From Trebouxia sp. TZW2008 (taxonomy: Eukaryota > Chlorophyta > Trebouxiophyceae > Trebouxiales > Trebouxiaceae), in assembly GCA_002118135.1 (NCBI GenBank), contig BDIU01000079.1, positions 124,001 through 188,000 on the forward strand: a DNA stretch of 64,000 nucleotides, written 5' to 3'. Every line of letters begins with the position of its first letter. Positions within the stretch are counted from its first letter, which is position 1. Under the pieces are notes generated by a model. It made no database searches and was not told the DNA's origin. It saw only the letters and a program-made list of their open reading frames with translations. The translations under genes and the position numbers were made by a program. This document shows, piece after piece, positions 44,001 through 54,511 of this stretch.

Positions 44001-47000
44001 CTGCTTGCCTGTCTGCTTGCCTGCCTGTCTGTCTGTCTGTGGATGGAGGTTGCTGTTGGTGAGGTCAGGATAGTTGTTGAGGTTGATGGGCCATGGCACT
44101 ACACCTTGAACGCAAATCAACTTTTAGGCCATTCATTCTCAGGTAATTTGTCTGTCTGTCTCTGTCTGTCACTCATCTGTCTATGATCTATTGAGAAGCC
44201 AGGATAGCCATTGAGGCTGCTGGGCAGTGGCATTACGTCTTGAACAACAGGCAGCTCTTGGGCCATACCATCCTCAGGCGATCCAATTGTTAGTTAGTCT
44301 GCCTGCTTGCCTGTCTGTGGGTGAATGTTGCTACTGTTGAGGCCAGGATATCAATTGAGGTAAATGGGCCATGGCACTACACCTTGAACGCAAATCGACC
44401 CATAGGCCATACATCAACCACTCTAACAACCAGTCGTAGCACCCAAAGGCCATCGGTCCTTGATCCATGAACGTGTAAGAATCCTCCTTAAATGTCTGGC
44501 ATCCTTAGACCAACTCGTCATCTGTGCCACTAGGTAGTGAAACAATTTGTTGCTCTGCCTGCTTGCCTATTGCATCTTTTACCAATGCTGCATCCCAGTG
44601 GTTTGTACTCAATTGCCTACTACGTACTGCGTACTACGTACTGCGTACTGCGTACTACGTACAGCGGACTGACCATCACATATGGCAATTCACTGATCTC
44701 CAGTGGAAAGCCACCTTGCTCCACATGCGTCTCAGGTACAAGGCTTTGCTTGTTTGCCTCAATTCAATTGTGCATGCAGGCATGCATATCCTGTAGCATG
44801 CAGCTTGTGTATGTCATTCTTCCCATTCCTGCTGAGACCCAAAGCCTTGTCTCACGACTGCATGAGGAGTTCAGGCTTTGACAGCATCAGCAAAACAAGT
44901 CTGCGTCTCCTTTGGCCTTTGTTCTTCAGTTCTTTGTTTTGTGCATCTTCTGTCACTGCTTTGAATGTTGTGTTTTGCTCAGTGCTTACTTCTGTCGCAC
45001 TAGCCTGAGTGCTCTGTTGTTTTCACAGTGCTTTGTCCTGTTGTACAGGCGTCGCTTGCTGACAGCTCTGGGCTGGAGCGTTTCCAGTGTGCCGTACTTT
45101 GATTGGGACAGCAAGGTCAATGGCCCAGATAAGGTACGTTGCTGTGCATTTCCCGGTGGTCTCAAGCTGCTTGTTTCAGAATTTAGTCCGTCATGTATAT
45201 TCTGCCCTTGCTGTTTATTATGTGCTTGCCTCAGGCTGATCTGGTCCAGAGAAGGAGTCTTGCTGCGCATTTTGCGCATGTCATGGCTTTTCTTTGCTGC
45301 TTTGATATAGTCATGGGGTGTTCTTGTGCATCTTATGCATGTCAGTGCTGTTACTGTTCTTGCAGTGGATTTTCAGACTGCACAGCGTAGTCGCATGTGC
45401 TTCCTGCATGCTGAACCCCTGCTTGTATGCATGGGACAAGCTTGGGTTTCTGCAAACTGCATTTATATTGCATGGCTGCAATAGCCCAGAACTGCATCTG
45501 ATTGCAGTTTGCAAAAATCTAGACTTGTTCAATGCATATCAGGAGGGATGCATGGTGCCATGCAGAAGGTGTGTATGCTTTGTTTTCCACTACTTATCAC
45601 TCATCATAAGCCTTGCAGAAGCTGCTCCTTCCAGCTAGCACACATGCTGGAACATGTCATCTGTCACGATCATCATCATTGACATTATCATTTCTGACAC
45701 CACTAGGTTTATCATCACCATTATTACGATTACTTCCACTGTCATTATGCTTACCAATTTTCTGTCTGACAGGCTCGTTATCTGGCTGACATCCTGCGCC
45801 AGTACAACTACCAGCTGCCCCCAAATTACATGGACAAGCTTGAACAGATGCACCAGCACAACTCCGAAGCTGACTACGGCACAAAGTCACGCCTAGGCTG
45901 GGTGAAAGGCACCTTTGCAGGCAGGTTGACGAACCCTACAGATCTCGGCAGCCCTGCCGATATGGTTTCAGAGCCAAGCAGTGCATCTGCAGCAAAGAGC
46001 GCCAATGTGGTCTCGGAGCCAAGCACTGCACCCGTAGCGCAGGCTGCTGATAGCATGTCTGAGCCAAGCAACACGCCTGCAGCGAATGTTGCTGACAGCA
46101 CGCCCGAGCCAACTGTGCCACCCTCTGCTGGAAGGTACAAAGAGCTCTCAATATGAACACAATCCGTGTCAGGACGTCCTTGAACACACATTGAGCTCTT
46201 GATGTATAAGGACCTTGCATATGAAGAACAAAATTTTTGTTGTCAAAACAATGAACTTCCTGGCAATGGGTGCAAACCTTATTCAATTTGATTGACATTA
46301 TGCACACAGGTGCAGGCTGTCATGCTTTTGTAAGACATTGAGCATTGCTGTGTGTGAATTTCTTGCAGGCGTTCAAAGGGGAAACCATCTTCACTGAGAC
46401 CCCTGCGCCGCCAACTATTGAGGCTTAGAACTGAGTTGCCCATTGACAAAATCAATAAGTTCCGCCTTCGTCGATCAGCAAATACTGACCCTGAAATTTT
46501 AGATAGAAACAGAGCCGCAGCTGAGCAGTCTGTCAGCACAGCAGGTGCTGTTGAAACCCCAATTCCTGCTGAGTTGCCAGACGCCCGGTCTTCTGCTGAA
46601 GTAGACAAGAGACAGCCTGTACAGTATGCTGAGCCATCAAGTTCCCCTTCTCTGGATAGCTTTGAGGTGAAGACCAAACCAATATCATTTGACACGCCTT
46701 CCAGAAGGCAAACTGCAGCAGAACCTTCTGCAAATGGAGGCTCTGTGCGAGGTGCGGTTGACACTGCTTGGGCATCACATGGGGCCTCTGATTGGGTCTC
46801 CAGTGCACAAGAGGTTGCAGACAGGCAACGGCGGTCAGCCCATGATGCAGCACGCTTCAGCGGCAGAGCGCCAACCAGTGCGGAAGTATTAAGACAGACA
46901 GTCCCACACCGTACTGCGTCAGGGACAGCAGCACAGTCTGCAGCCAGTCCTAGACCAGCAAGGGCTGATAGAATAGATCAGTTGCAAGAGATGACACTGA

Positions 47001-47101
47001 TACAGCAGCTGCGACCTTTGTGCAAACAGTATGGCTTGCCTGTTGGTGGCGTCAAGCACATTGTGATTAATCGAATACTTAAGCATGAGAGAGGTCTATG
47101 A
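32001..47101 (+). CDS. OPR/FASTK-type protein with RAP domain and C-terminal SAP-like motif
   Basis: Phase-consistent exons: 32001-32237, 32611-32857, 33475-33585, 33818-35620, 35923-36158, 36711-36782, 37303-37404, 38334-38540, 40326-40450, 41326-41586, 42240-42410, 42928-42984, 43754-43978, 45049-45133, 45773-46134 and 46369-47101. Exons near 37016, 39281-39461, 39730 and 42650 are likely but unsettled. The N-terminus (MALLHPCVGRSTLPVSG...) is basic and Cys/Ser-rich, like an organelle transit peptide. Exon 4 is a 600-residue Lys/Ser/Ala disordered region. Then come helical repeats with octotricopeptide/FASTK-type signatures: VFWLFGRLQL, SRVCWSFARNDL, MANMAWAFARMKL, VVYAYAALGFY, VNILWSFATLRYY, NIIWSFGRLGQHP, CGNVLWALGVFG. 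The RAP domain follows: VEHVTEDELFSVDVA, IAIEVDGPWHYTLNTNQPLG, RRLLTALGWSVSSVPYFDWD. The last 35 residues (LIQQLRPLCKQYGLPVGG...) fit a SAP motif. Such proteins act in chloroplast or mitochondrial RNA processing and translation. The target is unknown. The gene is swollen by echo arrays. Confidence 0.85.
32826..33190 (+). repeat. Echo of the end of RAP-gene exon 2, two copies
   Basis: CACTGAGTCTGCCTTA and about 150 following bases (CTCCCATTGCCATCTGAAAA, GACATGTGCAAAT, TGACCACCTGC) occur at 32840-32990 and again at 33025-33180. The first copy contains the functional donor; the second has a stop and no good donor. Confidence 0.85.
33600..33665 (+). repeat. Dispersed repeat family 1, copy e
   Basis: TTGGAGACAGTTGGTTGCTC, then CAGCTGGGCCTGCTGAGCCT and GTCTAGCATGC. 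It lies in intron 3 of the RAP gene, 15 bases after the donor. Confidence 0.9.
34870..35340 (+). repeat. Coding repeats in the disordered exon of the RAP gene
   Basis: Three ~33-residue Ala-rich units end in AKQIEQSG, AKQIEQSG and VKQKK. Two ~24-residue units then follow (DASTRVMSSSNASTSHGQP and DASARVMSNSNASTSYQQP). The DNA shows the same periodicity (GCTGCTGCTG runs). Confidence 0.9.
35786..35990 (+). repeat. Echo of the start of RAP-gene exon 5
   Basis: TACATGTTGTGAATGTTGCA at 35785 and CTACATGTTGTGGATGTTTC at 35901 begin two copies spaced about 117 bases apart, each continuing as CAGCCAA.CTA.T..GTGAAG and TTCATG.AGAG. Only the downstream copy stays open (SQPTYFVKLFMESGHLPNP). Confidence 0.85.
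36808..36990 (+). repeat. Minisatellite, ~27-base unit
   Basis: TTGCATTGCCTTCCTGTTGA followed by TGCCTCAGA recurs three times head to tail at 36890-36985, with a diverged copy (TGCATTGCCTTTCTATGGAT) near 36813. It lies in an intron of the RAP gene. Confidence 0.9.
37617..38420 (+). repeat. Five tandem copies (~180 bp) of an OPR exon start and its preceding intron
   Basis: Copies start near 37627, 37799, 37973, 38153 and 38334. All share GAG.CGGAGTTGTCTCTGGT then GTTCTGGCTGTTTGGCCGCC and TCCAGCTGGGC. The fifth continues into the full exon (VFWLFGRLQLGYFAEFMER). Copy four has an acceptor (GTACAG) and is closest to copy five; the first two are most diverged. Copy three has an early stop after RLQR. 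Confidence 0.95.
40326..40810 (+). repeat. Echoes of the end of an OPR exon and its donor region
   Basis: The end of the exon (TATGCAGCACTTGGCTTCTA, then CTCCTTCAG|GTAAAC) recurs at 40550-40600 as TATGCAGCACATGGCTTCTA with GAAGGTAAGC. Intronic words GCCAATTTGCAAGC and CATTTTGCAAGCTTGCA then recur at 40675 and 40748, spaced about 75-90 bases. Confidence 0.8.
41034..41345 (+). repeat. Four ~70-base tandem units with repeated acceptor sites before an OPR exon
   Basis: Each unit has the order GAC.GGCA/CAGT-like acceptor word, GCTTCC, TTGACATTGTTG or variant, then GCTTGCCT. The words GTCTGACAGGC or TTTGACAGGC occur at about 41186, 41253 and 41319. The last is the acceptor of exon 41326-41586. Confidence 0.85.
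41600..41760 (+). pseudogene. Decayed copy of OPR exon 41326-41586
   Basis: GCCAACATCCTGTG, CTACTACCCGACCAAGCGG, GAGCATAGCCAGCAAGATGT and GAGCAGGAGCTGTCAAACAT parallel the functional exon, in the same order with frameshifts, about 230 bases downstream. The copy stops after CATCTGGTC. Confidence 0.9.
43498..43760 (+). repeat. Echoes of the start of the RAP exon
   Basis: AAGGTCATGATGC occurs at about 43511, 43614 (as AGGTCATGATGCAG) and 43762. The middle copy extends through ATATTGTCCTCATTGAATCA and AAGATTGAGCATGTAATAGA, matching the RAP exon words GTGTCCTCATTCCATCA and AAGGTGGAGCATGTGACAGA. Confidence 0.85.
43890..44415 (+). repeat. Four tandem copies of the RAP-domain core
   Basis: GCCAGGATAGCTATTGAGG, then TTGATGGGCCATGGCACTAC, is followed by three more copies at about 44063, 44198 and 44343, each continuing through the AA.CAA..C..TAGGCCAT words. 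Copies one and two end in CTCAG|GTA, copy three in CTCAGGCGA; copy four has lost the site. Spacing is about 135-160 bases, with (CTGT)n and (TGCC)n tracts between. Confidence 0.95.
44617..44662 (+). repeat. GTACT/GCGTACTAC microsatellite-like array
   Basis: Alternating TACTACGTAC and TGCGTAC words repeat about five times in an intron of the RAP gene. Confidence 0.9.
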
Positions 47102-47858
47102 TGAAATGATAGGTAGATTTCAAGGTTGTTATCACATCTGCTCTTCTTTGCGATGTGCCAAATGCCGTAATGTGCATGAGCTTTTCATTGCTTACGAAAT
47201 ACTTCATTCAAGCATTCATTCATCTAGGGTTTCGCGAGTTCTTAGACTAGCAAAAATCAATGCTGACCTTTGAGGTGACCCCGTTTAGTTGAACTGCTGG
47301 CATGCTACGCCCGGACCTGATCACACAGACACTACGATGTTTTATCCCCGTATGATCGAACTGTGCCTGACAAAACCTTGTAACCAACAGCGTTAGAAGC
47401 GGTTCATACAATACACTCTGTGCCAATTTTTGCGGGCACTTGCGTATGAAGCAACTGTGGTTCAGTCTGTTGTTCGGCTTGGGTTTGAGGTGTCGCAGGT
47501 GATCTCGTGCCAGAGTGACCTTCGAGTCTTGAACGATCGGGTTCGGATGCATCAAGGCTGCAAGTATTGTCACTGCAGACACATGCATTTGCTGTCCACA
47601 GCGCGCTGTTGACACATCTTAGTACCGAAACAGTCACAATTATTAAGGGGGGCTTTCCGTGGCCTTGGAGGCTACAGGCCGCAGTGAAGCTAGGCTTTGC
47701 CGTTGCAGCTCGCGCAAGCTTGCTGCGGCTCACATCCATGGAGCGAGATTGTGTACAAAGCTCTGAGACTTACACTCAAGTTGACTTAGAATACGACATT
47801 GTTCTTGCGCTTGGAGCGCTTGGTCGGTGGCATGCCTCGCTCAAGGTCGCCGCGCAGT
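47102..47858. other. Intergenic region before the dioxygenase gene
   Basis: 3' flank of the RAP gene and promoter of the dioxygenase gene. Overlapping open frames on both strands (47404-47739 minus, 47567-47929 plus) have no recognisable content. Confidence 0.45.
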
Positions 47859-49455
47859 ATGTATCTTGTAGCAGCTTGGATGTTATGCAGTGCAGTATGC
47901 TACTGCTCAGAAGCACAGGCATCACTTGACAAGGTGAAAGCTGCTGCAGCTGCGCCTGACGCCTTTGCGATCGTTTTGCCGCGTTTACGTCGTTGACAAG
48001 GACGACACAACAAATCACACACGATGCTTGTACAGGCTGCAAGCCAGGGAGCAGGTTGCAAGCTTACTCCAGAGCTGGAGGAGGGGCCATTCTACCTGAA
48101 CGAGACTTTGCTTCGCGGCGACATCGCTGAGGATCAGCCAGGGGTTCTACTTCGGCTTGTTCTGAAGGTCGTCGATGCCGCGTGCGAGCCTCTGCCTGAC
48201 ACTTTTGTGGACGTCTGGACGGCGAACAGCACCGGCTACTACTCTGGCTACACACGTGAGCCTCCGACAGCTCAAACTTGAACCTGTTTGAATGCTCACA
48301 AAGGATGGCCAACGGCCTTGTTGTGAGCAGTGCTGTTGTAACAGCTGTAAATGAGCATTTGGCATGCTTTGAAGCCTGCTGTGTGCCTCACTATGAATGC
48401 CATCAGAATGCATGCCACCCAGGCTAGCTTTGCGCTGCAATTATCAACGACGTGGAAAGATGCCTGGCAGGAGACAAGCACCACACAGTATGCAATCATC
48501 TGACAATGTATGTGATCTTTGCTCAGTCTGCTCCTGCAGTGTCCCCAGGCATGGGTCAGAATGGGTCAAGGGGACCGCCCCGTCGGCCTCATGGACCCCA
48601 CCCACCCCACCCTCCACATCCACCCCATGGTCATCATGACAAGCGCAGGCCTCATCACCACCCCAAGCAGACAGACGACTTGACATTCTTGCGGGGCATC
48701 GTCCAGACTGATAAAGACGGCCTTGCAAACTTTACTGCCATTGCACCTGGCTGGTATGCTGGCCGCACACCCCACATTCACCTGAAGGTGAGGCCAACAG
48801 AATCATCTTACTGCAAAGGAATATGTTCGTTGAAAGTCATTTATTGGGAAGTCTTTCCATGCATTGGCAAGTCTTCCTGACAAAGTGGCAACAGTAATTA
48901 GACAAAACAATCAAGACAACAACTACTGTAGCCACATATTGTGAGCTAGAGAAAATTCACAGCTGCTGACAGACTAGTTCCATGTGTGTTACCTGTGTAC
49001 ATCTAGCCCACATTGTTTGTATGACCCCCTGTTGAGTCCCTTTTATGCTGTCTGATTACTGATTGCTTGATGATCGTTTGATGCAGGTGCATGTCCCTTA
49101 CCACACTTATGCAAACGAGACTCAGGAGTACCTTGACAGCCATGTTGTCCACACCAGCCAGCTGTTTTTTCCTGACTCCCTGTATGATGACCTCCAAGAC
49201 CTCAGCCCATACAAGCAAAGCAAAATCCACCGCACCAGAAATCATGAAGACCACGATTTTAACGAAGACCCAACAGCCACACTGAAGATTTTCAAGAGCA
49301 AGGATTTGAACAGCGGCTTAACTGGCAGCATCACAGTCATTGTTGATCCCAATGCCACGCCCAAGCCTAAGGGACCCCACATGGGTCTTGAAGAGAGGCC
49401 CCTTCCCTTCACATCTAGCGCTCTTATTGGCCATGCAGCCACAGTGATGAGGTGA
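47859..49455 (+). CDS. Secreted intradiol ring-cleavage dioxygenase
   Basis: Exons 47859-47933, 48036-48255, 48540-48787 and 49087-49455; phases close to 303 aa. Intradiol dioxygenases use Fe(III) to cleave catechol-type rings between the hydroxyls. The N-terminus (MYLVAAWMLCSAVCYCSEAQA) is a signal peptide; an ATG at 47832 is an alternative start. Family motifs are LTPELEEGPFYLNE near residue 40, VDVWTANSTGYYSGY at 83-97, LRGIVQTDKDGLANFT, and GWYAGRTPHIHLK at 169-181. Expected iron ligands are a tyrosine in the TGYYS motif, Tyr171, His177 and His179, all present. A Pro/His-rich insertion (residues about 99-140, with HPPHPPHPPHGHHD) separates the two halves. The stop TGA overlaps a strong donor (ATGAG|GTGAGTC at 49451), so a longer spliced C-terminus is possible, but I found no convincing next exon. 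Secretion suggests action on external phenolics. Confidence 0.9.
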
Positions 49456-51112
49456 GTCTCTGCTCCCTTTTGAATGCTGTCTCAGACAGATGACAATTAA
49501 AGGATCACAAATTTCAACACAGATGCTACATGTGTGTGACTCAAGCCGTTTTCCAGACTGTACGTAGTACTGCTAAGGAGTGCTTCCTTGTTGTCAATGG
49601 ATGCTTGTCTTGATTGGCCTGAAGCATGGTCAAGGAACATCAGCTTCAAACAATGCCTTGTATGTTGTTGCATATGCTGTTCACATGCCACCTTGAAAAT
49701 GGTCTAAGTGCTGCCTGCATGATGTTTGCCCATGTCTCACAGTGTAATCCTACAGCACAAGGTGTGCATGCCATCCTGTGTCTCAACACATATTTGCACT
49801 TGTTTGTGCTGATGCTGACATGATGCCTGCAGGAGCTGGGTCTCCAGCCTTTGGACATTCATCTGATGGGCAGATGATCAATCGTCACTGGACGAGGTAC
49901 AGCAATGCTCATCATAGCTTATTGTGCATTACCCAATCAGTAGCGGCATTGCATTCTTCTGTGCCTTATGGCTGTTTTGTGGCATGAGCAGCAAGCATTG
50001 TGTTCTGCTCATGCATGCAAGTTTTCAGAGCTGATGGCGCTAGCTCATTTTCTTTCTGGATGCAGGGTGCTACAACTTAGGCTTGGTTGTTTCGAAATGC
50101 AGAGCAACAGTGGGGTTCACGGCATCAGGGTTGTATCAAAAGCAGCGTGATTGTACACTGTGAAAGCGTTAGCACACCAGGTCATGCTGTCAAGATCTGA
50201 GTTAGTTGCATGTCTGCCAATCATGCAACAACTGGAACATGTACACACCTTAGTGCATTGTCTGCGAGAGTGCCAAGTACAGAAGCGTGAACTGACCAAC
50301 ACACAATGATTTCTGTAACTGGGAATTGTCAGCTGGAGCGTACAAAAACGCAATATGCACAGGGCAGCAAGTCAGTTGAGCAGCACCGGCCAAATATAAT
50401 ATGATCCTTCGTGATGCATACAGCTGCATCATCTGGACCAAAACTTTTCTTGCTGCACGAACTTTAAAGTTTGCTACCATATGTGGTCTCCGAGGTTTTG
50501 GAAAGCTTGCTCGTCATTACAGCTTTGCGAGTCCGCTTCCAGATCACCCATTGAGCAACTGGGAAGTTTTAGCTACAGGCCGTTGCTGCTTGAAATTGCC
50601 TGCAAGGCTTGCAGGCTTGATGGTCTGTGTACAGCCTACAGTCTCGGGCTTGCATCCAAATGTAATGCATGGTGCGCTTTGCCTTTTCATTGAAATCAAC
50701 ATACGGCAGACATGGCTTTTGGCGACATTGGCATGCTGACATTTGATTTTCCTGCTGCCCCACATCTAAGATGCATGGCACAGTTTCAGAAGCATGCAAA
50801 GATCATATGTGCCATGCTTTTGCGCAGACTTGCGCAGCATTAGGTCTCATACGATGTGCATGCTGAATTTTCACATTAATGCTATGTGGTCTTGAAGCAC
50901 TCGGCCACTGCAACACTGTATGCCTGGCACATGCAAACTCATCAGCTCCTGGTCCACAACCAGGTGGTTGTGGACCACCTTGTCAATTGGCATCATCACA
51001 GCGTCATGCAAGTCAGCAAACTTGGCATTCACGCAAGCGTACTTCGCCTGAGGCCTCTTTCAATTTGAGAGGTTAGTCAGACTCGGACTCACTATCATCA
51101 TCTTCACCAGAC
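49456..51112. other. No supported gene
   Basis: The stretch holds an ATG-started frame of 112 codons at 50401-50739 (+), after an AT-rich stretch, with no motif, and a frame near 49832-49901 that could be a 3' exon of the dioxygenase transcript. Neither can be supported further. Confidence 0.4.
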
Positions 51113-53038
51113 TCAGAACCCATTGCCTGTTTCAGCTTCAGGCAAAGCCCAGCAAACGCCTATTGTGAATGGTCCTTTGAAATCTGCCTCATAAAGTTTT
51201 GCCAGGTCTTGCATGTAAGTTCTGAAACCATAAGCAGTTCCAGTTGGCAAATCCCCCAGATCAAGGTCATGCACCTCTTTTAGATGCTTGAGGTACGGCT
51301 TCTTGGTGTCAAGCGCAAAAAAGCAAAAAAATACTGTGTACTCTGAAACGGCTTTTTTAAAATTCCTTGAGGACATGAATAGCCCTGCTTGTTCATCATT
51401 GGTACCTGCAAAGCCAGACCTGCTCATGAGTCATGGCGCTATGCATACAACACCGGCTGACATATTCCAGTAGCAATATACACTTGTGAATCAGGTATCA
51501 ACTGCAATACACCATGCGCATGTTTGTTGCAGATCCCCCATTCACATGTTCGCTGCAGTTTACAATTCAAATCGCATGCTGATGTCATTTGCAACGAGAG
51601 GCAATGCAATTTCAGAAAACCACACACTGTGCACAAGTGCAAGATTGCACGTACAGAAATGCACACACAGAGCCTGCGTCAGCATTGTGTTTACCTTGGC
51701 CTCTACTCCATCTCAGCGACAGCTGCAGCAGTGACTCAGGCAATGGAATGTTGATTTCAGGCTTATCAGCGCTTGGCATCGCGACTTTCTCCACAACGTA
51801 GGTTCTGAGATTGTTGCTGTCATGAAACTGTGCCACGACACCGTGAAGCCGGTGTTTCACTGTTTTCCGCAACAATTTGGTTCCGTCGGCATGTTCTTGG
51901 TCAACAAGAATGGCCAGCAGTACGTTGATCTCTGCCGGCCCCATGAGCTCAAGTTCCAGCATATCTAAGATGTCACTGTCAGGGATTTTTGCAAGCTCTA
52001 GAAGCTCAAGAACTTCTAGCTCTGAAAAGGCACCACGATCAGGAATATGTAGCAATGCCTTAACGTCTCGCTTGGTGTTGTAGTAGAGGTCCACTATGTA
52101 GGCGAGGCTGTCCATGTGCATATGCCATAGGCAAGACAAAACTTTGCAAGCCAATTTGTGGAGCAGTTCATGCAAACCCAAGTGTTCAGCGAGACTTGCA
52201 ACACACAGCAAAACCAGCGTCTGTATTCTCCATGATGCACTGGTGAGGTACTCGATACAGTTTCTCTCCAAGGATTCGAACTGCAGCAGGACAGCTTCAA
52301 CAACAGCTCAACTTGCTGTTGGAACAACAGGTGCCAAGGCCTGCACTATAAGTCAATATTGTTGCAAATGATTACTTTGCTCACCCCAACAGCATTGGCA
52401 AGCACCAAGATTGGCTCAATATTTGCTGCAGACAGATTGATTCTGCCGCCCAATATGCCAGCCACAGCTTGGTGCACAATCTCTGGTGCTGTGAGAACAG
52501 GCAAAACCGCCACCAGAAATTGCGCTTTGACATCACGTTCATCCACCAGCTTGTGCCCCCATTTGCTGCATTGCACCATTGGTGAGAAGCAGCATATGCA
52601 AGAGCTGAAAGCGCAAGCTCAAAGCGCCGCAATGGTGTAAGCGCGCACAGCATGCAACAGCACACCTGCAGAAGGCTAAGTCTCCCAAGCTCATCGAAGT
52701 GACCAGATCTGGCCTACTGGCATCGCCAATCAGCTGGGCGCTTGGGTCTGCCACCAGCTGCTATACTCTGGACCCCACCCGCTCTTGACAGGACAAGTGG
52801 CCTCACGCAGGGCTGAGTGCAGAAGATGTGCGTCACATTGTGCCAAAAATGAGGAATGACGGGTCTGCTGTGAAGCAGGAGTGGCATTTGCCGGCGGCGA
52901 GTGCCGTGACGGGATTGCTGTCTCCGTGTTGCAGCTTTTGCTGGCCTGGTCGGCAGATGCCTGAGCCCCTGCTAGGGACCCTATAGTACTTGCGGTGACT
53001 TTTTGACGCTTTGGCGAAGGCGAAGTGGCTTTTCGCAT
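51113..53038 (-). CDS. Possible BTB/BACK-type protein
   Basis: Phase-consistent exons on the minus strand: 52760-52666, 52565-52385, 52280-51695 and 51405-51113, giving about 384 residues. An N-terminal exon from ATG 53038 (MRKATSPSPKRQKVTAS, with an NLS-like basic patch) is likely, but its join to 52760 is not in phase as I read it. The exons read LVTSMSLGDLAFCSKWGHKL, then VAVLPVLTAPEIVHQAVAGI, NIEPILVLANAVG, FESLERNCIEYLTSASWRI, and a long helical part rich in Leu/Glu (LEVLELLELAKIPDSDILDM). The order of a short beta/alpha region, an ...ANxEPILxLANxVG helix and a CIEYL helix resembles BTB followed by BACK, as in substrate adaptors of CUL3 ligases. The C-terminal exon (PTGTAYGFRTYMQDLAKLY) is unknown. 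The gene is convincing; the family is tentative. Confidence 0.6.
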
Positions 53039-54511
53039 GCCAGCGCACTTGTCTTACAGAGTCCAAATGGCAGCTGACCGTCAGCGGTGTCAGTGTTGCG
53101 ATCAAACTGGGTCCCGGCCTGACTTCAAAACTGACGAAAGATTTCTGCTTGCAGAAATTGCTGTGTCCTGCGGCAACTTCGTGCGCTGCCGACTAGTCAC
53201 TTACACAAGCTCGTCAGACTGGAATGCCAGGCGCGTTTGACAGGATCGCAGCAGCGAAACCCGCCCCTGTACTCCCTCCCCCCTTCCCTTCGACCCCTGC
53301 CCCCCTTCAACCCTCCTCACACGAGCCGATCGAGTTTCAGTGCTTGCATTCTTTTATTCACGCAGTGTGCACTTGTGTTTGCCGCACAAGCTGACACATA
53401 TGCCTGTACATGTCCTGCAAGACATTGCGAGTACTTGCCTGTACATCTTGCAACTGGCAGAATTGTTTAAACGATTGCAAATACCAACATGCAGATTCTG
53501 CTGGTGCGCACGCATCAACATCATTCCAAATTACAACTTTTGGCACTGTCAGACCCCACATGTCTGTTGGACCTAGACATACACAGCTCTGGCACGTTGA
53601 CCAGGCATGCGAGCCAAGTTGATTGCGATGCAGAAGTCAGGTGGTTCATGAGATGACATCTATTTCGTTGCAGGCAAACTCATGCTGTTGTAGGTATATA
53701 CACATATATGCATCTGACAGATCAAAGCATAAAGACGATCAAGAAATGTCAACTAGAATGGTGCAGCTCTCTACTTTTGATCTTGTGCTTTGCTGTTGCG
53801 CACTCTGTACCCCTATATCTACGCTATGCAATGTGACTGGTGCTATGACAGCAAAGCAAAATCATTAGCTACAGGCAGAATACAGTCGGGGACGACATCA
53901 GTAGCACAGGCAGCAATTCTATCTATCTGCTTTTATTGGGGAAAAGGTTTGTCGTCACAAGTCCTGTCAATCTGCTGCTGAATGCCAATCTTTATTGTCT
54001 AATGATAAGTACACAAGATGCCTCTTGTCTGCTTCTGCAGATAATCATGTGGCCGGCTGTGTGTCTGGATCAAGAAAAAGGTGCATATTATAGGTATGCA
54101 CTGGCGTCACCTGAAGGCAAACGTCTCACAAATCAGTGCTTGTTTTGCAGAGACATTTACAGAGCTGCAGTCATTGTGCTGCAGTCCCCACAATACAGAC
54201 AGCGATATACAGCAGCAGCATAGCACATCCTGATGCTCAGTACAAATGGTTTAAAATAGCACAGGAGAACGGCTGGTTGAAGACACTTGATTGCTCCAGT
54301 ACGTACCAAGCTGGGCCTGCTGAGCCTGTCTAGCACACCTTCAGAATGAATATCACATCCATTGCATGAACGACTGCAACGGCTGTCATGCTCACTGAAA
54401 GTGTGCTCTCTACAGTCAAGCAAGCAGCGCATGGTGCAGTTCATGCAGCTTTTTTGACAATGTTTCTTGGAACATGTGCCACGCCAGCTACGGCATGCAC
54501 CACGGCATGAC
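53039..54511. other. Intergenic region with a C-rich tract
   Basis: Upstream of the BTB-like gene and downstream of DUF707-like gene A. A pyrimidine-rich tract at 53262-53320 (CTCCCTCCCCCCTTCCC) may belong to the BTB-like promoter. No gene seen. Confidence 0.5.
54271..54338 (+). repeat. Dispersed repeat family 1, copy f
   Basis: GGTTGAAGACACTTGATTGC, then AAGCTGGGCCTGCTGAGCCT and GTCTAGCACACC. It lies in the 3' flank of DUF707-like gene A. Confidence 0.85.

Noticed and set aside
43984..44170. (TGCC)n/(CTGT)n tract considered as a CRISPR-like or recombination array
   Set aside because: Simple sequence repeat within RAP-gene introns; no conserved spacer or longer repeat unit.
45657..45890. 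His/Ile/Thr-rich frames in CAT/ATC-rich DNA on both strands (also near 42110 and 59640)
   Set aside because: Imperfect trinucleotide tracts in introns; the frames have no coding character.
50401..50739. 112-codon ATG-started frame
   Set aside because: No motif, no splice or codon evidence; overlapping frames on the other strand are equally long.
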